This document shows, piece after piece, positions 16,546 through 25,594 of a DNA stretch of 64,000 nucleotides. A program made the translations under genes and the position numbers. This DNA is from an uncultured Duncaniella sp. Its GTDB lineage: Bacteria > Bacteroidota > Bacteroidia > Bacteroidales > Muribaculaceae. Each line of letters opens with the position of its first letter. Position 1 is the stretch's first letter. The notes under the pieces were generated by a model. That model saw nothing but the letters and a program-made list of their open reading frames with translations. It had not been told where the DNA came from and did no database searches. The stretch lies in assembly GCA_910578515.1 (NCBI GenBank), contig CAJTQR010000002.1, positions 600,959 to 664,958 of the forward strand, written 5' to 3'.

Positions 16546-17229
16546 CTAAATATGTGACAGGTAAAGCTCAGCCACTTCCATGTCACCGGGATTTGTCACC
16601 TTGATGTTATGCGGGTCGCCTTCAACGAGATTAAGGTTTGAATATCCTGCTGCCTCCATCACTGATGCGTCATCGGTGAAATCGGGGCGTAACTCTTGCC
16701 GGTAAGCGGCAATCAGTTTGTCGGCATGGAATATTTGCGGGGTTTGGACCGCACGGTAATGTGTGCGGTCAACAGCGGTGGATTTTCCATCTGCTTCGAT
16801 ATGCCTGATTGAGTCCGAGAGCCTGTAGGCGGGCAGGGCGCCATCGGCATCCAAGAGTCCTTTCAGTATGTCATTGAACAGCCGGCATGTTATCACCGGA
16901 CGTGCTGCATCATGGATGCTAATCCATCCCGCCTGGGTGTCGAGATGCTCTATGTGGTCAATGGCGTTTTTGACGCTTGCCGCGCGCGATGCGCCACCAT
17001 GCACAATGGTGTGAGGCAGGGTAAATCCATGTTCATGGCACATTCGTTTCCATTCGTCGGTCATTTCAGAACTTAGCACCACTATTATCTCACTTTTGGA
17101 ATCGCAATCATGCAGACGTTCTATAGTGGTCATAAGTAATGGTCTACCGAAAAGATTGCAGAATTGTTTTGGCAAGTTTCCACCATACCTGCTGCCACTT
17201 CCTGCTGCCACGATAATTTGATAATTCAT
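16546..17229 (-). CDS. ispD: 2-C-methyl-D-erythritol 4-phosphate cytidylyltransferase
   Basis: 227 aa from ATG 17229. The nucleotidyltransferase signature is at the N-terminus (MNYQIIVAAGSGSRYGGNLPKQF). It is followed by the CTP/MEP site segments VHGGASRAASVKNAIDH, SIHDAARPVI and YRAVQTPQIF, and a C-terminal FTDDASVMEAAG and LVEGDPHNIKVTNPGDM. It makes CDP-methylerythritol in the non-mevalonate isoprenoid pathway. The longer version starting at 17298 is rejected: a promoter (minus strand TTG at 17289-17291, 20 bases, TATTTTTG at 17261-17268) lies within it. Confidence 0.95.
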   Translation of the reverse strand: MNYQIIVAAGSGSRYGGNLPKQFCNLFGRPLLMTTIERLHDCDSKSEIIVVLSSEMTDEWKRMCHEHGFTLPHTIVHGGASRAASVKNAIDHIEHLDTQAGWISIHDAARPVITCRLFNDILKGLLDADGALPAYRLSDSIRHIEADGKSTAVDRTHYRAVQTPQIFHADKLIAAYRQELRPDFTDDASVMEAAGYSNLNLVEGDPHNIKVTNPGDMEVAELYLSHI

Positions 17230-17260
17230 ACTTTCAGATACTTGGTCCGCAATTTTATTA

Positions 17261-17291
17261 CAAAAATAGTCAATAATTCCATTATTGGCAA
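17261..17291 (-). promoter_or_regulatory. Promoter of ispD-recG
   Basis: On the minus strand, TTG then 20 bases then TATTTTTG. It fixes the ispD start at 17229. Confidence 0.55.
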
Positions 17292-17365
17292 GGTTCACTA
17301 ATGACTCTTTAACTCGACAGCTTGCACTTTATCCCAAACTCAATCTTTGAGGGGATGGGAAGATA

Positions 17366-17412
17366 TAAAAAAGCAAACCCGACGGATGGGGACATCCGTC
17401 GGGGCGCTTTTT
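17366..17412 (-). terminator. Terminator after pnp
   Basis: Perfect stem 17378-17388 with 17393-17403 (CCCGACGGATG and complement), flanked by A-run and T-run, giving a terminator for leftward transcription. Confidence 0.85.
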
Positions 17413-17442
17413 CATTGGTTATAGTGTGTTAACTAAGACTTC

Positions 17443-19722
17443 TTAGTCACGGGGTTCGCGTTCGTTGTTGTCGCGGCGGGGACGGTCGTCACGGCGGGGA
17501 CGGTCACCGTTGTCACGGCGAGGTCCGCGGTCATCGCGGCGGGGACCACGGTTGCCATTGTCGCGGCGGGGACCACGGTCAGAACGGGGAGTGCGTTCGC
17601 GTTCCACGTAGCCTTCGGGTTTGGGCTGGAGAGCGCGCATTGACAGACGGTATTTACCGGTCTTCTTGTCAATTTCAATGAGTTTAACCTCTACGCTGTC
17701 ACCTTCCTTCAAGCCGGAAGCTTCCATGTTTTCAAGACGGCCCCATGAGATTTCAGAAATGTGGAGCAGACCGTCGCGGTTAGGCATAAATTCTACGAAT
17801 GCACCGAAATCCTGAATGGAACGTACGGTACCCTGATATACTTTGCCTTCTTCAGGAAGTTCCACAATCGCGTTAATCATCTCAAGAGCCTTATCGATGG
17901 CAGCCTTGTTGGATGCTGCAACTTCGATATAGCCTCCTTCGGGGATTTCGTCGATTGATACGGTAGCACCGCTTGCTTCCTGAATACCCTGGATTACCTT
18001 TCCGCCCGGGCCAATCACAGCACCGATGAGTTCCTTCGGGATAATCATTGTTACGATACGAGGCACATGAGCCTTGTAGTCCTCGCGTGGTGCAGGGATA
18101 GTTTCCTGGATTTTGTCGAGGATGTGGAGACGACCTTCGCGAGCCTGGTTAAGAGCCTTCTCAAGGATTTCGTAGCTGAGACCGTCGCACTTGATATCCA
18201 TCTGTGTTGCAGTGATACCGTCGCGTGTTCCGGTTACTTTGAAGTCCATATCGCCGAGGTGGTCTTCATCACCAAGGATGTCGGAAAGGATAGCATATTT
18301 CTCACCGTCAGAGATAAGACCCATTGCAATACCGCTGACAGGACGTTTCATCTTCACACCTGCATCGAGGAGTGAAAGAGTACCGGCACAAACAGTTGCC
18401 ATTGATGATGAACCATTTGATTCAAGGATATCGCTGACAATACGGCATACGTAGGGGAAATCGTCGGGGAACATGCGTTTGAGCGCGCGGTGAGCAAGAT
18501 TACCGTGACCTACTTCACGACGACCTACACCACGCACGGGTTTAGCCTCGCCGGTAGAGAAGGGGGGGAAGTTATAGTGAAGAAGGAAGCGCTCGCGACC
18601 CTGGTTGAGCACGTCGTCGAGAATCTTTTCATCGAGCTTGGTGCCAAGGGTAACAGTAGCAAGCGACTGGGTCTCGCCACGGGTGAACACAGATGAGCCG
18701 TGAGGTCCGGGGAGGTAGTCAACTTCACACCAGATGGGACGGATTTCAGTAGTCTTACGACCATCGAGACGGATACCTTCGTCAAGCACGCAGCGGCGCA
18801 TAGCCTCTTTTTCTACATCGTGGTAGTAGCGTTTTACCAAAGGAGTCTTTTCGTCACGTTCCTCTTCGGGAAGTGATTCGATATATTCTTCGCAAATCTT
18901 GTCGAAGCTCTCCTGACGCCAGTGTTTGTCGGCACAGCCGGCTTTGGCGATGGCATAAGCCTTGTCATAGCACTTGTCATGCACGTCTTTGCGGAGCTCT
19001 TCATCGTTGGTTTCGTGGCAATATTCACGTTTTACGGTTGAGCCAACTTCCTCGGCAAGTTCCATCTGGGCCTTGCACTGAACCTTGATGGCATCGTGAG
19101 CGGCGCGGAGGGCAGCGAGAAGGTCAGCTTCGGAAACTTCGTTCATCTCGCCTTCCACCATCATGATGTTGTCGTAAGTAGCGCCGACCATAAGTTCCAT
19201 GTCAGCCTTTTCGAGCTGTTCGAAAGTGGGGTCGATTACAAATTCACCGTTCACACGAGCCACACGCACTTCAGAGATAGGACCGTTGAAAGGTATGTCG
19301 CTCACGGCAAGAGCTGCTGAGGCAGCGAGACCGGCCAGAGCGTCAGGCATATCAACACCGTCAGATGAGTACATGGTCACCTGTACGAATGTATCTGCAT
19401 GATAATTGTCAGGGAAAAGAGGACGGAGCACACGGTCAACAAGGCGTGATGTCAAAATCTCGTAATCGCTGGCACGTCCTTCACGTTTGAGAAAACCGCC
19501 GGGAAAGCGCCCGTTGGATGAAAATTTCTCTTTGTATTCTACTTGGAGGGGCATAAAGTCAACTCCCTCGCCGGCGTCCTTCGCCGTTACTACTGTCGCA
19601 AGGAGCATAGTGTTGCCCATGCGCAGTTCTACCGCTCCATCGGCTTGCTTTGCTAATTTGCCGGTCTCAAGGGTAATGATGCGACCGTCGGGCAGCTCGA
19701 TGGTTTTTTTAATTGGATTCAT
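17443..19722 (-). CDS. pnp: Polyribonucleotide nucleotidyltransferase (PNPase), 759 aa
   Basis: Two RNase PH domains are present (about 10-230 and about 310-540, the second with the FPPFSTGEAKPVRGVGRREVGHG motif). A KH domain follows (IPKELIGAVIGPGGKVIQGIQ, about 555-615), then an S1 domain (VYQGTVRSIQDFGAFVEFMPNRDGLLHISEI, about 620-695). The last 55 residues are an unusual Arg-Asp-Gly-Pro repeat tail. PNPase degrades RNA 3'-5' phosphorolytically and can add tails. The leader between the probable -7 box (19867-19874) and the ATG is about 140 bases, long enough for leader-based control of the kind known in other bacteria, though no specific structure was identified. Confidence 0.97.
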   Translation of the reverse strand: MNPIKKTIELPDGRIITLETGKLAKQADGAVELRMGNTMLLATVVTAKDAGEGVDFMPLQVEYKEKFSSNGRFPGGFLKREGRASDYEILTSRLVDRVLRPLFPDNYHADTFVQVTMYSSDGVDMPDALAGLAASAALAVSDIPFNGPISEVRVARVNGEFVIDPTFEQLEKADMELMVGATYDNIMMVEGEMNEVSEADLLAALRAAHDAIKVQCKAQMELAEEVGSTVKREYCHETNDEELRKDVHDKCYDKAYAIAKAGCADKHWRQESFDKICEEYIESLPEEERDEKTPLVKRYYHDVEKEAMRRCVLDEGIRLDGRKTTEIRPIWCEVDYLPGPHGSSVFTRGETQSLATVTLGTKLDEKILDDVLNQGRERFLLHYNFPPFSTGEAKPVRGVGRREVGHGNLAHRALKRMFPDDFPYVCRIVSDILESNGSSSMATVCAGTLSLLDAGVKMKRPVSGIAMGLISDGEKYAILSDILGDEDHLGDMDFKVTGTRDGITATQMDIKCDGLSYEILEKALNQAREGRLHILDKIQETIPAPREDYKAHVPRIVTMIIPKELIGAVIGPGGKVIQGIQEASGATVSIDEIPEGGYIEVAASNKAAIDKALEMINAIVELPEEGKVYQGTVRSIQDFGAFVEFMPNRDGLLHISEISWGRLENMEASGLKEGDSVEVKLIEIDKKTGKYRLSMRALQPKPEGYVERERTPRSDRGPRRDNGNRGPRRDDRGPRRDNGDRPRRDDRPRRDNNEREPRD
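17449..17600 (-). repeat. Low-complexity repeat encoding the Arg/Asp/Gly tail of PNPase
   Basis: Degenerate tandem units encode GPRRDNG, GPRRDD and DRPRRD blocks. Such RG-rich tails are typical RNA-binding low-complexity extensions. The repeats also create spurious open frames on the same strand. Confidence 0.8.
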
Positions 19723-19866
19723 AAATTATTGTTTCAGCTTATATAAAATTTCTTCTTGTTAGCAGCAGGTTGAAACAGTCGATTTGGCTTCGTCAAAATG
19801 CTTAAAAGTAGGGTCGTTAGATTCAGCACTTTTAAATTTAGTTAGCGTACGGATTGTTTCGGTTTG

Positions 19867-19874
19867 CAAAGATA
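19867..19874 (-). promoter_or_regulatory. -7 box for pnp
   Basis: Minus strand TATCTTTG followed by GC. No clear -33 element. It implies a leader of about 140 nt. Confidence 0.45.
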
Positions 19875-20002
19875 GAAAAAATAATGAAATAAATGTATGA
19901 AAATCCGATAAATAATTTATTTTGAAGGGAAATAATAGGATGTTTGAGCCGTATGCCGGGCTCTTTTTTGTCATATAGGCTAAAAATGTGGTGATTTTTA
20001 TG

Positions 20003-20010
20003 TATTTTTG
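20003..20010 (+). promoter_or_regulatory. -7 box for the ybaK-type gene
   Basis: TATTTTTG followed by CA, 86 bases before the ATG at 20097. Confidence 0.45.
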
Positions 20011-20096
20011 CAGCTAAGTAGCGGTTTAAGTTTCGTGGTTGCATAAGTGACCTTTTGAGTTTGAACTGTTGCTTTTAACCTCAAGATAGGAATCAA

Positions 20097-20588
20097 ATGG
20101 ATAAAGTGTCTAAAACTAATGCGGCTCGTCTGCTTGATAAGGCAAAGGTTGAATATGAACTGGTGCCTTACACTGTAGACCCTGATAATCTTGCCGCCGA
20201 GCATGTGGCTGAGGAATTGGGTGAGGATATCAACAGTGTGTTCAAGACGTTGGTGCTCCATGGCGACAAGTCCGGTTATTTCGTATGCGTCATACCTGGC
20301 AACATGGAGGTGGATTTGAAAAAAGCTGCAAAAGCGGCGGGTGCAAAGAAGGCTGAGATGATTCCTATGAAGGAACTGCTGCCGCTCACTGGTTATATAC
20401 GGGGCGGTTGCTCTCCGGTAGGGATGAAAAAGCCGTTTCCTACATTTTTTCATACCACGGCGCTCGACTTTGATGTGATATATGTCTCGGCAGGGCAACG
20501 CGGGCTTCAGCTTAAAGTCTCGCCCGCGGCTTTGATAAAATATTGTAACGCCACGGTTGCGGATGTTGCTGTGGATAAGGATTTATAA
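20097..20588 (+). CDS. ybaK: Cys-tRNA(Pro) deacylase, YbaK/EbsC family, 163 aa
   Basis: It has full family length and signature: KTNAARLLDKAKVEYELVPY at the N-terminus, FKTLVLHGDKSGYFVCVIPGNMEVDLKKAAKAAGAKKAEM in the core with the catalytic Lys region, and the YIRGGCSPVGMKKPFPTF loop, ending with the SAGQRGLQLKVSP motif. These enzymes hydrolyse mischarged Cys-tRNA(Pro) in trans. The gene is followed by aroC after 36 bases, with no terminator seen between them. Confidence 0.93.
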   Translation: MDKVSKTNAARLLDKAKVEYELVPYTVDPDNLAAEHVAEELGEDINSVFKTLVLHGDKSGYFVCVIPGNMEVDLKKAAKAAGAKKAEMIPMKELLPLTGYIRGGCSPVGMKKPFPTFFHTTALDFDVIYVSAGQRGLQLKVSPAALIKYCNATVADVAVDKDL

Positions 20589-20624
20589 ATCACTATTATT
20601 TACACGAATTTACTCTAAGGATAT

Positions 20625-21698
20625 ATGAATACAATAGGAAAGTTATTCACTTTTACCGGTTTTGGTGAATCGCATGGCAAGGCTATAGGCGGTGTCATCG
20701 ACGGTATGCCTGCCGGGGTCAGGATAGATTTGGCTAAGGTGCAGCAGGAGCTCGACCGTCGGCGCCCCGGACAATCGGCCATCACCACATCCCGTCGCGA
20801 AAGTGATACGGTGGAAGTGCTTTCCGGACTGATGGAGGGTGTGACTACCGGAACATCCATCGGTTTCATCATCCGTAATGAAAATCAGCATTCATCCGAT
20901 TATGACCAGCTGCGGTCGGCGTTCCGTCCGTCGCATGCGGACTATACATACACTACCAAGTATGGTATACGAGACCATAGGGGCGGGGGACGTTCCAGTG
21001 CGCGTGAGACTGCAACTCGCGTTGTGGCTGGCGCTTTTGCCAAGCAGGCACTCGAGCAGCTTGGCATATCGATTGTGGCTTATACATCGCAGGTGGGGCA
21101 TATTGCCGTTACACAGGACTACGCAACTCTTGATTTCGCGAATATCGAGAGCAATCCCGTGAGATGTCCTGACACTGAGAAAGCGGCTGCCATGGAAACC
21201 CTGATTCGTGAAGTAAAAGCCGATGGTGATACCATAGGAGGAGTGGTGACTTGCGTTATAAAGGGAGCGCCTGTCGGACTTGGAGAGCCGGTGTTCGGTC
21301 GGTTGAATGCCCGTCTGGCTGAGTCTATGATGAGTATCAATGCTTCCAAAGGTTTTGAGTACGGCATGGGATTCCGTGGCGTGGAACTTCGTGGAAGCAG
21401 CGTGATTGACAAGTTTGTAAAAGATGACAGCGGCGTCCACACGCTTTCAAATAACTCAGGGGGGATTCAGGGTGGCATTTCGAATGGAGAGGATATCTAT
21501 TTCAGGGTTGCTTTCAAGCCGGTGGCAACTTTGATGCAGGATGTAGAGACGATTGACGCTGACGGAAATGAAATGGTGCTGAAAGCTAAAGGTCGTCACG
21601 ACCCATGCGTGGTGCCCAGAGCTGTGCCTATTGTAGAGGCTATGGCTGCAATAGTGATTTTGGATGCGTATCTAATCAACCGGGCGGCGCATATTTAA
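20625..21698 (+). CDS. aroC: Chorismate synthase, 357 aa
   Basis: Signature motifs are GESHGKAIGGVIDGMPAG near the N-terminus, RRPGQSAITTSRRESD, DYTYTTKYGIRDHRGGGRSSARET (FMN and EPSP binding), and a C-terminal GGIQGGISNGEDI and RHDPCVVPRAVPIVEAMAA. It converts 5-enolpyruvylshikimate 3-phosphate to chorismate, the last common step of aromatic biosynthesis, using reduced FMN. Length is normal. Confidence 0.97.
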   Translation: MNTIGKLFTFTGFGESHGKAIGGVIDGMPAGVRIDLAKVQQELDRRRPGQSAITTSRRESDTVEVLSGLMEGVTTGTSIGFIIRNENQHSSDYDQLRSAFRPSHADYTYTTKYGIRDHRGGGRSSARETATRVVAGAFAKQALEQLGISIVAYTSQVGHIAVTQDYATLDFANIESNPVRCPDTEKAAAMETLIREVKADGDTIGGVVTCVIKGAPVGLGEPVFGRLNARLAESMMSINASKGFEYGMGFRGVELRGSSVIDKFVKDDSGVHTLSNNSGGIQGGISNGEDIYFRVAFKPVATLMQDVETIDADGNEMVLKAKGRHDPCVVPRAVPIVEAMAAIVILDAYLINRAAHI

Positions 21699-21711
21699 TC
21701 AGATTGGAGCG

Positions 21712-22599
21712 ATGAAGCCTTATAGAGATTTTTCCGATTTCCTGCATGACCATTTCCGGTCGAAAATGCAAAAGCTTACTGTAAATGCCGGGTTCACATG
21801 TCCAAACAGGGACGGGACCAAGGGGTATGGTGGCTGTACATATTGCAACAATCAGTCGTTCAATCCGGATTACTGCTCCACGGGGTTGAGCGTAGCAGAG
21901 CAATTGGAGAAGGGGAAGGCTTTCTTTCGCCGCAAATATCCTGAAATGCGTTATATTGCCTATTTTCAGGCTTACACCAATACTCACGAAAAGGATATAG
22001 AGCGCTTGATGACTCTTTATCACGAGGCTACTGAGGTAGAGGGGGTTGATGGAATCATTATAGGCACGCGACCGGATTGTATGCCCGGGAAATTGCTGGA
22101 ACGTCTCAAGGAATTACCTTGGGTGATGGTGGAATATGGTGCGGAGACATCGCACAATGACACATTGGAGCGCGTGAACAGGTGTCATACATGGGAGGAG
22201 ACAGTTGATGCCGTGCTCAGGACTCATGAGGCAGGTATTCCATGTGGATTGCATCTGATAATGGGATTGCCAGGGGAAACCGTGGAGATGATGATGGAGA
22301 CAATTGACAGGGTGAACGAATTGCCGATTGACACTGTGAAGGTTCACCAGCTACAATTGGTGAGAGGGACAAAAATGGCTAAAGATGTGGAGGAGAGGAG
22401 ATATGATATACCCAGATTTACAGCCGAGGAATATGCGGAGATATGTGTGCGGATAGTAGAACGGCTCAGAAAAGATATCGCAATAGAGCGGTTCGTGTCA
22501 CAGTCTCCCCCGGAGTTGCTGATATATCCACGTTGGAATCTGAAAAACTATCAGTTTACCCAATTGTTGAATAATAAGTTGGACAACAGTAGAGACTAA
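21712..22599 (+). CDS. TIGR01212-type (YhcC-like) radical SAM protein, 295 aa
   Basis: The iron-sulfur motif is CPNRDGTKGYGGCTYCNN (residues about 28-45), the extended C-x11-C-x2-C spacing of this subfamily. Further family landmarks are FQAYTNTH, IIGTRPDCMP, VEYGAETSHNDTLERVNRCH, GLHLIMGLPGET and TVKVHQLQLVRGTKM. The reaction is not established for the family. It starts 13 bases after the aroC stop, so the genes are co-transcribed. Confidence 0.9.
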   Translation: MKPYRDFSDFLHDHFRSKMQKLTVNAGFTCPNRDGTKGYGGCTYCNNQSFNPDYCSTGLSVAEQLEKGKAFFRRKYPEMRYIAYFQAYTNTHEKDIERLMTLYHEATEVEGVDGIIIGTRPDCMPGKLLERLKELPWVMVEYGAETSHNDTLERVNRCHTWEETVDAVLRTHEAGIPCGLHLIMGLPGETVEMMMETIDRVNELPIDTVKVHQLQLVRGTKMAKDVEERRYDIPRFTAEEYAEICVRIVERLRKDIAIERFVSQSPPELLIYPRWNLKNYQFTQLLNNKLDNSRD

Positions 22600-22627
22600 A
22601 CGTATTAATACAACATATAATAATATC

Positions 22628-23281
22628 ATGGAAATAATCAATTTCGCAGAGACACCGTCGCTCGTTAGCCAGTATATGGCTGAACTTCGTAATGTTGAAG
22701 TGCAGAAGGATATGCTACGATTTCGCCGTAACCTTGAGAGGATTGGAGAGATAATGGCATACGAAATGTCGAAGAGAATGCATTACAGTGTTGAGGATGT
22801 GCAGACTCCGCTTGATGTGGCAAAATGCCATCTGCTTGATGAGGAAGTGGTGCTGGCTACTATATTCCGCGCCGGAATACCGTTCCATAAGGGATTCCTG
22901 GATTATTTTGACCATGCCCAGAATGCATTTGTATCGGCTTATAGAAAATACAGGGAGAAAGAAAATTTTGATGTGTTCATCGAGTATATAGCTTCTCCGA
23001 AGATTGACGGTAAGACACTGGTCATTGCCGACCCGATGCTTGCCACCGGTTCGTCAATGGAGCTTAGCTACCGTGCACTGCTTACCAAGGGTGAGCCTGC
23101 GCATATACATGTTGCGTCAATTATCGCATCGCAGGCTGCTATTGATTATATCAAGAAAACTTTCCCGGAACATAAGACTACAGTCTGGGTTGGTGCCATA
23201 GATGAGCAAATCAATTCACACTCTTATATAGTGCCCGGTCTCGGTGATGCCGGTGACCTTGCCTATGGTGTGAAAGAGTGA
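22628..23281 (+). CDS. upp: Uracil phosphoribosyltransferase, 217 aa
   Basis: The PRPP-binding loop ADPMLATGSSMELSYRALL and the C-terminal uracil-binding segment YIVPGLGDAGDLAYG are diagnostic, and the LATIFRAGIPFHKGFLDYF segment aligns with the usual LRAGLGMLDG region. It salvages uracil to UMP. The substitution of RAGLG by RAGIP is shared with several Bacteroidetes homologues in my recollection. It is followed by a strong terminator at 23314. Confidence 0.93.
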   Translation: MEIINFAETPSLVSQYMAELRNVEVQKDMLRFRRNLERIGEIMAYEMSKRMHYSVEDVQTPLDVAKCHLLDEEVVLATIFRAGIPFHKGFLDYFDHAQNAFVSAYRKYREKENFDVFIEYIASPKIDGKTLVIADPMLATGSSMELSYRALLTKGEPAHIHVASIIASQAAIDYIKKTFPEHKTTVWVGAIDEQINSHSYIVPGLGDAGDLAYGVKE

Positions 23282-23313
23282 TTACAGTTCAGAAGAATTG
23301 ATAAAGTAAAAAG

Positions 23314-23350
23314 TACCCTGCGGAAATTCAATTTACTTTTCCGCAGGGTA
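23314..23350. terminator. Bidirectional terminator between upp and metK
   Basis: A perfect 13-bp stem TACCCTGCGGAAA with its complement, flanked by A-rich and T-rich tracts. It serves the convergent genes. Confidence 0.9.
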
Positions 23351-23409
23351 TTTATTTATAGATGGAAACTCGTTTTATAGGGTTAGGAATTATTGTTTCC
23401 GAACAGTTT

Positions 23410-24735
23410 TTAGAGTTTGAACGCTTCTTTAACGGCTGGTACAGCGTCGAGCTTTTCCCAAGTGAACAGTTCCACTGTTTTTTCGAATTCAGGTTCATAT
23501 TTTGACTTGAATACCTTGGTGACAGTCTGAGGAGTGCGTCCGAGATGCCCGTAGCTTGCGGTCTCGCGGTAGATGGGATTGCGTAGACCGAAACGCTTTT
23601 CAATAGCGTAGGGGGTCATGTCGAAACATTTCATGCCTTTGACCACTTCGGCTATCTCTGAATCGGTCATGTCCACTTTGGCAGTGCCGCGTGTGTCGAT
23701 GCAGAGGCTCACCGGTTGCGCTTCACCAATGGCATAAGCTACCTGTACGAGTGCCTGAGAGGCTACTCCGGCAGCCACGAGATTTTTGGCAATATGACGG
23801 GCAGCGTAAGCGGCTGAACGGTCCACTTTGGATGGGTCCTTGCCTGAGAATGCACCACCGCCGTGTGCTCCACGTCCGCCATAGGTGTCAACGATGATTT
23901 TGCGACCGGTAAGACCTGTGTCGCCATGAGGACCACCGATGACAAATTTACCAGTAGGATTCACAAGCAGCTTGACATCCTCACCGATGAGTGCAGCTAC
24001 GTCGGAGGGGAGCTGCGCTTTCACGCGGGGGAGGAGGATATTCTTTACATCGTCATGAATGCGGTTGCGCATGGCTTCGTCAGCAGCTTTCTGCGCCTCG
24101 GGGGTTGAGTCGGAAGGGAGGATAAATTCGTCATGCTGAGTAGAAATGACTATTGTGTCGACGCGCAATGGACGGTCGTTCTCATCATATTCTACTGTGA
24201 CCTGGCTCTTAGAGTCAGGACGCAGGTAAGTGCGCACGTGACCTTCAAATTCATATGTCATATCCTTGCCTTCGCGACGTATGGCAGCGAGCTCGCGCAG
24301 GAGCATGTGGGAAAGGTCGACAGTGAGAGGCATGAATGACGGAGTCTCGTCGCATGCATATCCAAACATCATGCCCTGGTCACCGGCACCTTGAGCCTCA
24401 AGGTCCTCGCGTTCCACACCTCGGTTTATATCCGCACTCTGTTCATGGAGCGCAGAGAAGACGCCGCAAGCTTCGCCATCAAACTTTAGCTCGCTGCGGT
24501 CATATCCTATATTCTTTATGACTTCACGTGTCACATCCATCAAGTCAATATATGCCTGGCTCTTGACTTCGCCGGCTATAATTACTTGTCCGGTGGTGAC
24601 AAGAGTTTCGCATGCCACTTTTGATGAAGGGTCACGGGCGAGAAACTCATCGAGAATTGCGTCGGAAATCTGGTCGGCAACTTTGTCGGGATGTCCCTCG
24701 GAAACTGATTCAGAAGTGAAGAGGTAAGTTTTCAT
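23410..24735 (-). CDS. metK: S-adenosylmethionine synthetase, 441 aa
   Basis: The ATP-binding start FTSESVSEGHPDKVADQISDAILDEFL, the GAGDQGMMFGYACDET motif and the phosphate loop GGGAFSGKDPSKVDRSAAY are intact. It is longer than the E. coli enzyme because of insertions around residues 165-235, as in other Bacteroidetes versions. It makes SAM from methionine and ATP. The promoter at 24930-24960 gives a leader of about 185 bases containing a SAM-II-like element, which suggests feedback by SAM. Confidence 0.97.
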   Translation of the reverse strand: MKTYLFTSESVSEGHPDKVADQISDAILDEFLARDPSSKVACETLVTTGQVIIAGEVKSQAYIDLMDVTREVIKNIGYDRSELKFDGEACGVFSALHEQSADINRGVEREDLEAQGAGDQGMMFGYACDETPSFMPLTVDLSHMLLRELAAIRREGKDMTYEFEGHVRTYLRPDSKSQVTVEYDENDRPLRVDTIVISTQHDEFILPSDSTPEAQKAADEAMRNRIHDDVKNILLPRVKAQLPSDVAALIGEDVKLLVNPTGKFVIGGPHGDTGLTGRKIIVDTYGGRGAHGGGAFSGKDPSKVDRSAAYAARHIAKNLVAAGVASQALVQVAYAIGEAQPVSLCIDTRGTAKVDMTDSEIAEVVKGMKCFDMTPYAIEKRFGLRNPIYRETASYGHLGRTPQTVTKVFKSKYEPEFEKTVELFTWEKLDAVPAVKEAFKL

Positions 24736-24863
24736 ATATGTATAAAATAAAAAATGTCGAAGAGGCTGTTACTGTGGTCTGAAAGATGCCTGCTTCAACA
24801 TTTCATCCGGTGCCTGAATGGCATAGATATGAATCTCAAAAGTCTAAAATGGTCGTTGCCGAT

Positions 24864-24913
24864 GCGGTTTTAGCATTTTTTGAAGTGGTTGCAAGCAGCC
24901 AAATTTGTCCACT
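24864..24913 (-). promoter_or_regulatory. Candidate SAM-II-like riboswitch in the metK leader
   Basis: On the minus strand, AGTGG (24909-24913) pairs with CCACT (24884-24888) around a loop that ends TTGCAA. The 3' strand contains ATGCTAAAACC. SAM-II aptamers share this order: a short P1, a U-rich loop ending in TTGCA, then a 3' pseudoknot strand with GCTAAAA followed by bases complementary to the loop (here CC against loop GG, where the classic form has GG against CC). The promoter lies immediately upstream and metK downstream. This is my by-eye match and the pseudoknot is not computed. Confidence 0.45.
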
Positions 24914-24929
24914 ATGATTTTTAACGGTG

Positions 24930-24960
24930 CAAAGGTACGATAAATTATTGTAATGACAAA
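24930..24960 (-). promoter_or_regulatory. metK promoter
   Basis: On the minus strand TTTG (24957-24960), exactly 19 bases, TACCTTTG (24930-24937), followed by GC. Confidence 0.75.
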
Positions 24961-24969
24961 ATAAAAATA

Positions 24970-24998
24970 GACCGCAAACTCGGTTGGAGTTTGCGGTC
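24970..24998 (-). terminator. Terminator after the lipoprotein gene
   Basis: 12-bp stem GACCGCAAACTC with its complement, loop GGTTG, followed leftward by a T-rich tract on the minus strand. Confidence 0.85.
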
Positions 24999-25035
24999 AG
25001 GGGTATTAAAAGAGAGCTAAAGTCTAACTATCACG

Positions 25036-25521
25036 TTATTCATGCTCAGTAATTTTAGTCTCGGGGGTAACAACACCGCTGTTGTTGCCGCTATCATCAT
25101 CGCCGGTGTTCTGATTCTCAATCACATTGATTTTGTAAGCGAACACGCCGAAACCGACTGATTTACCAACCTGGAAAATGTTGGCGCTTGCCTGAAGTAC
25201 ATATTTTCCTACGGGCAGATTATCAGTAGGAATAGCGATTGCGAAAGGTTCAACCGGAGTGGTGCCCAACAAGAGGTTGTCGAGATAATAGGTCACAGGA
25301 CCGAGAGTAGCTTCCTTAGTGCCTTCGGCAGGAATTACTTTGAGGGCATCTATTGAGAGGGTGTCACCCTGCTCAACGGTGAAAACGCCGTCGGCATAGG
25401 TAGCTCCGCTATATTCCATAGATAACGTAACGTTAGGGAGGTCCTTGTCGTCATCGCTACATGACGCAGCGAAGATGCCGAGCAAGGGTAGGGCTAAGAG
25501 CAGATAAAGAAATCGTTTCAT
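25036..25521 (-). CDS. Exported lipoprotein of unknown function, 161 aa
   Basis: The signal peptide ends FAASC (Cys21) followed by SDDDKD, the usual Bacteroidetes lipoprotein export start. The mature part is a beta-sandwich-like domain (LSMEYSGATYADGVFTVEQGDTLSI, PVTYYLDNLLLGTTPVEPFAIAIPTDNLPVGKYVLQASANI), resembling the Ig-like folds of surface lipoproteins. The C-terminus is acidic and disordered. It is a single gene bounded by a terminator. Confidence 0.7.
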   Translation of the reverse strand: MKRFLYLLLALPLLGIFAASCSDDDKDLPNVTLSMEYSGATYADGVFTVEQGDTLSIDALKVIPAEGTKEATLGPVTYYLDNLLLGTTPVEPFAIAIPTDNLPVGKYVLQASANIFQVGKSVGFGVFAYKINVIENQNTGDDDSGNNSGVVTPETKITEHE

Positions 25522-25594
25522 AGTTTTACAGTTAATAAATAGTTTAATAAATAAAAAAAGTGTGTGTTTAGAGGAGAGAGAAATTAGATGGGAA

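Noticed and set aside
17366..17412. Rho-independent terminator taken as an attenuator for ispD
   Set aside because: It lies downstream of pnp and upstream of the ispD promoter region only by orientation; ispD has its own promoter on the same strand at 17261-17291, after the hairpin.
17433..17678. 81-aa frame with Val-Pro-Ala-Thr repeats on the same strand as pnp
   Set aside because: It is a shifted frame through the repeat encoding the Arg/Asp/Gly tail of PNPase; its composition reflects the repeat only.
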